Origin: JANMCE01 sp031410595
GTDB lineage: Bacteria > Actinomycetota > Acidimicrobiia > Acidimicrobiales > Ilumatobacteraceae
NCBI GenBank assembly: GCA_031410595.1
Contig: JANNZM010000139.1
Coordinates: 1 to 7,170 of the forward strand
Direction of reading: 5' to 3'
Length of the DNA: 7,170 nt
The translations under genes and the position numbers were made by a program. The stretch's first letter is position 1; each line of letters starts with the position of its first letter. The notes under the pieces are model-generated. The model worked only from the letters and a program-made list of their open reading frames with translations, was not told the origin of the DNA and made no database searches. This document shows positions 5,570 through 7,170 of the stretch, piece by piece.

Positions 5570-6069
5570 AGTGGGAGGCGCAGACCGAGGCCGTTGTCGG
5601 CGTCGTCGGGCGACAGCAGCGCGTGGGAAGAGTGCAGGTCCGCCGTGGCGGAATCGATGGTGGACCAGTCGACGTTCGCCGTCCACCGGTGAGCGAACTC
5701 CATGATGGCGACATAGCTGTCGGTGGCGACGACCGTGGACATCCCGCGCAGGCCTCGCAGGTAGTCGTTTCGATAGACGGTAGGAATGATCAGTCGCGCC
5801 AGCCCGTGTTGGCTCAGCACTCGGTTCGATGCCAGGCGGGCGATTCGACGGTTGCCGTCCTCGAACGGGTGCACTTCGGCAACCACGAACATCGTCGGCA
5901 GGGCGCGATCGAAGGGATCGTCGAGTCGGCCGATGCAGTGCCACCCCTCGGAGAGTGTGCCGACGACGTACGACGGCTCGACGAACAGATGGTCTCCGGC
6001 CCGATTTCCGAACTTTTTGTGATGAGAACCATCTTTCGGTACAGAAAGTTCGACATTGCGAACTTTCTG
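5557..6069 (-). pseudogene. N-terminally truncated Fic-domain (AMP-transferase) remnant
   Basis: The frame is open from just inside the TAG at 6070-6072 to the TGA at 5557-5559 (170 residues) and reads as Fic family almost throughout. Recognisable parts are FGNRAG (20-25), LFVEPSYVVGTLSEGW, DDPFDRAL, FVVAEVHPFEDGNRRIAR (61-78), IIPTVYRNDYL and a C-terminal stretch ending LGLRLPLQGR. In-frame start codons are absent before Met60 (5892), inside the Fic fold, so the normal N-terminal region and start are missing. The Fic active-site loop HPFx[D/E]GN[G/K]R reads HPFEDGN-R74-R75: Arg replaces the Gly/Lys that helps form the phosphate-binding loop. Intact relatives, as I recall them, have roughly 150-250 more residues upstream. 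That sequence is replaced here by the 3' end of the pilus ATPase gene. The frame has no internal stops, so decay is recent, selection persists, or the fragment is expressed from an unusual start. Confidence 0.7.
6042..6069. terminator. Perfect 11-bp inverted repeat downstream of the PilB gene
   Basis: CAGAAAGTTCG (6042-6052) and CGAACTTTCTG (6059-6069) are exact reverse complements around ACATTG. Read on the minus strand, the hairpin begins 14 bases after the PilB stop codon, so it can act as a terminator, though no U-tract follows. A third, 10-of-11 copy of the arm (CGAACTTTTTG) lies at 6009-6019. The repeat also sits exactly where the Fic frame begins, so it may mark a recombination junction instead. 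Confidence 0.5.
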
Positions 6070-6083
6070 CTACGAAGTCCTCG

Positions 6084-7170
6084 CTACGGCACGTAGACGT
6101 TGCGGATGCACTCGTCGATGGTGGTCAGGTCACGAGCGACAAGTTTCGCGGCGGCGTTGCCGAGTGAGCTCATGCCCTGCTCCACTGCAAGCAGACGGAC
6201 CTCGCGCGGGGAAGCGCCGGTAGTAACGAGGTGGCGGATCTCATCGGTAACCTCAAGCACTTCGTAGACCCCGATGCGTTCGCGGTAGCCGAGGTTGGCG
6301 CAATAGTTGCAACCGGTACCATGTACGAATCGATCCTTGGGTGGGCCGAACACGTGGGCATACCAGGCGAGGTCTGACTCGGACGGGGTGTACTCCACCG
6401 TGCACGATGGGCAGATGCGCCGTACCAGACGTTGGGCCACCACCCCGACGACTGCCGACGATACAAGGAACGGTTCGATCCCCATGTCGAGCAGTCGGAA
6501 CAGCGCCGAGGCCGAGTCGGTGGCGTGCAACGAACTCATCACGACGTGACCGGTCAGCGCGGATTGCACCGCAATGCGAGCGGTCTCGGCGTCTCGAATT
6601 TCACCCACCAGAATAATGTCGGGATCCTGGCGGAGAATCGATCGCAGACCGACGGCAAACGTGACATCAGCCTGAATATTTATCTGCGTCTGGTTGATCT
6701 GGGGAAACACGTATTCCACCGGATCTTCGATGGTCATCACGTTGAGTTCGGTGCGGCTGATCTCGGCCAATGTGGCGTACAGCGTGGTGGTCTTGCCGCT
6801 GCCGGTCGGACCCGAACAGATGATCATGCCGTAGGGCTGGTGCACGATCTTGGAGAACACGTCGTACGTCCCCCCCGGCATGCCAAGCTGAGCGAGGGGC
6901 AGCAGGGACCGGCTCTTATCGAGCAGGCGGAGCACAGCCTTCTCGCCCCAGATGGTTGACGTCGTCGCCACGCGAACATCGACGTCACGACCATCGACCG
7001 TGGTTTGGAACTGGCCGTCCTGCGGACGGCGCCGTTCGACAATGTTCATGTCGGCCATGATCTTGATACGGCTCACCAGCGCGTTGGCCATGGATGACGG
7101 CAGCGAAAGCACCTCGGTAAGCGCGCCATCGATACGGAAGCGCACCCGTAGCCGGCCATCCGTTGGCTCA
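6084..7170 (-). CDS. pilB: PilB/GspE-family type IV pilus assembly (type II secretion) ATPase, C-terminal part
   Basis: The frame stays open to the window edge, where it reads EPTDGRLRVRFRIDG, the usual start of the ATPase core, so the N-terminal domain lies outside. In the 361 visible residues: the Walker A box GPTGSGKTT at about 120-128; the Asp box TIEDPVEY at 146-153; the Walker B region IILVGEIRD at 185-193; and the His box GHVVMSSLHATD at 207-218. A tetra-Cys zinc site follows (CPSC at 253-256 and CNYC at 287-290), as in PilB and GspE but not in the PilT retraction ATPase. ERIGVYEVLEV and the C-terminal TTIDECIRNVYVP complete the family pattern. It would hydrolyse ATP at the inner membrane to drive polymerisation of pilins or pseudopilins. 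PilB and GspE cannot be separated without upstream neighbours. Downstream, where pilT or pilC often follows, there is only the Fic remnant. Confidence 0.93.
   Translation of the reverse strand, partial: EPTDGRLRVRFRIDGALTEVLSLPSSMANALVSRIKIMADMNIVERRRPQDGQFQTTVDGRDVDVRVATTSTIWGEKAVLRLLDKSRSLLPLAQLGMPGGTYDVFSKIVHQPYGMIICSGPTGSGKTTTLYATLAEISRTELNVMTIEDPVEYVFPQINQTQINIQADVTFAVGLRSILRQDPDIILVGEIRDAETARIAVQSALTGHVVMSSLHATDSASALFRLLDMGIEPFLVSSAVVGVVAQRLVRRICPSCTVEYTPSESDLAWYAHVFGPPKDRFVHGTGCNYCANLGYRERIGVYEVLEVTDEIRHLVTTGASPREVRLLAVEQGMSSLGNAAAKLVARDLTTIDECIRNVYVP

Noticed and set aside
5249..5944. Long minus-strand open frame of 231 codons across the Abi and Fic region
   Set aside because: Arg/Pro/Ser-rich sequence with no family pattern; it is a high-GC shadow of two recognisable genes in other frames.
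3519..6034. AGATGGTT shared at both edges of the defence cluster as attachment-site repeats
   Set aside because: Only 8 bases match, in inverted orientation, with no integrase or tRNA gene nearby.
6432..6959. Plus-strand open frame of 175 codons opposite the PilB gene
   Set aside because: The opposite strand encodes every PilB/GspE motif in order; this frame is a shadow.

Overview
The window looks like high-GC chromosomal DNA of an actinobacterium. The fit is best with an uncultured Acidimicrobiia-like lineage, judged from protein style only: exported Ig-like proteins beside a type IV pilus ATPase, and an actinobacterial-type HTH-nucleotidyltransferase/HEPN pair. No rRNA, tRNA, CRISPR array or transposase is visible.

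Left part (1-3392, + strand): three genes for exported proteins in a row. The first is the C-terminal 400 residues of a large surface protein with putative-Ig repeats and a Cys-containing C-terminal domain. The second is a small secreted protein of unknown function; its strong ribosome binding site and ATG are one base out of frame with the body of the gene. The third is an exported Asp-box (BNR) beta-propeller protein without a recognisable sialidase catalytic signature. A strong hairpin without a U-tract lies between the second and third genes.

Middle part (3538-6069): a compact defence or toxin-antitoxin-like cluster. On the minus strand, a winged-HTH/MNT nucleotidyltransferase gene overlaps a HEPN gene by ATGA, in the layout of a HEPN-MNT toxin-antitoxin pair. 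A 34-bp, almost perfect palindrome lies just upstream of the pair and is a good candidate for its autoregulatory operator. Divergent to the pair is an Abi-family gene with the HEPN RNase motif RNRIAHHEP. Its 3' end overlaps, tail to tail, an N-terminally truncated Fic (AMP-transferase) remnant whose active-site motif is altered.

Right part (6084-7170, minus strand): the C-terminal 361 residues of a PilB/GspE-type ATPase with all its motifs intact. A perfect 11-bp inverted repeat lies between its stop codon and the Fic remnant. The middle cluster therefore looks like an accessory insertion between a pilus-assembly locus and a block of secreted-protein genes. Two HEPN-fold putative RNases and two AMP-transfer folds (MNT and Fic) within about 2.5 kb is the most notable feature of the window.
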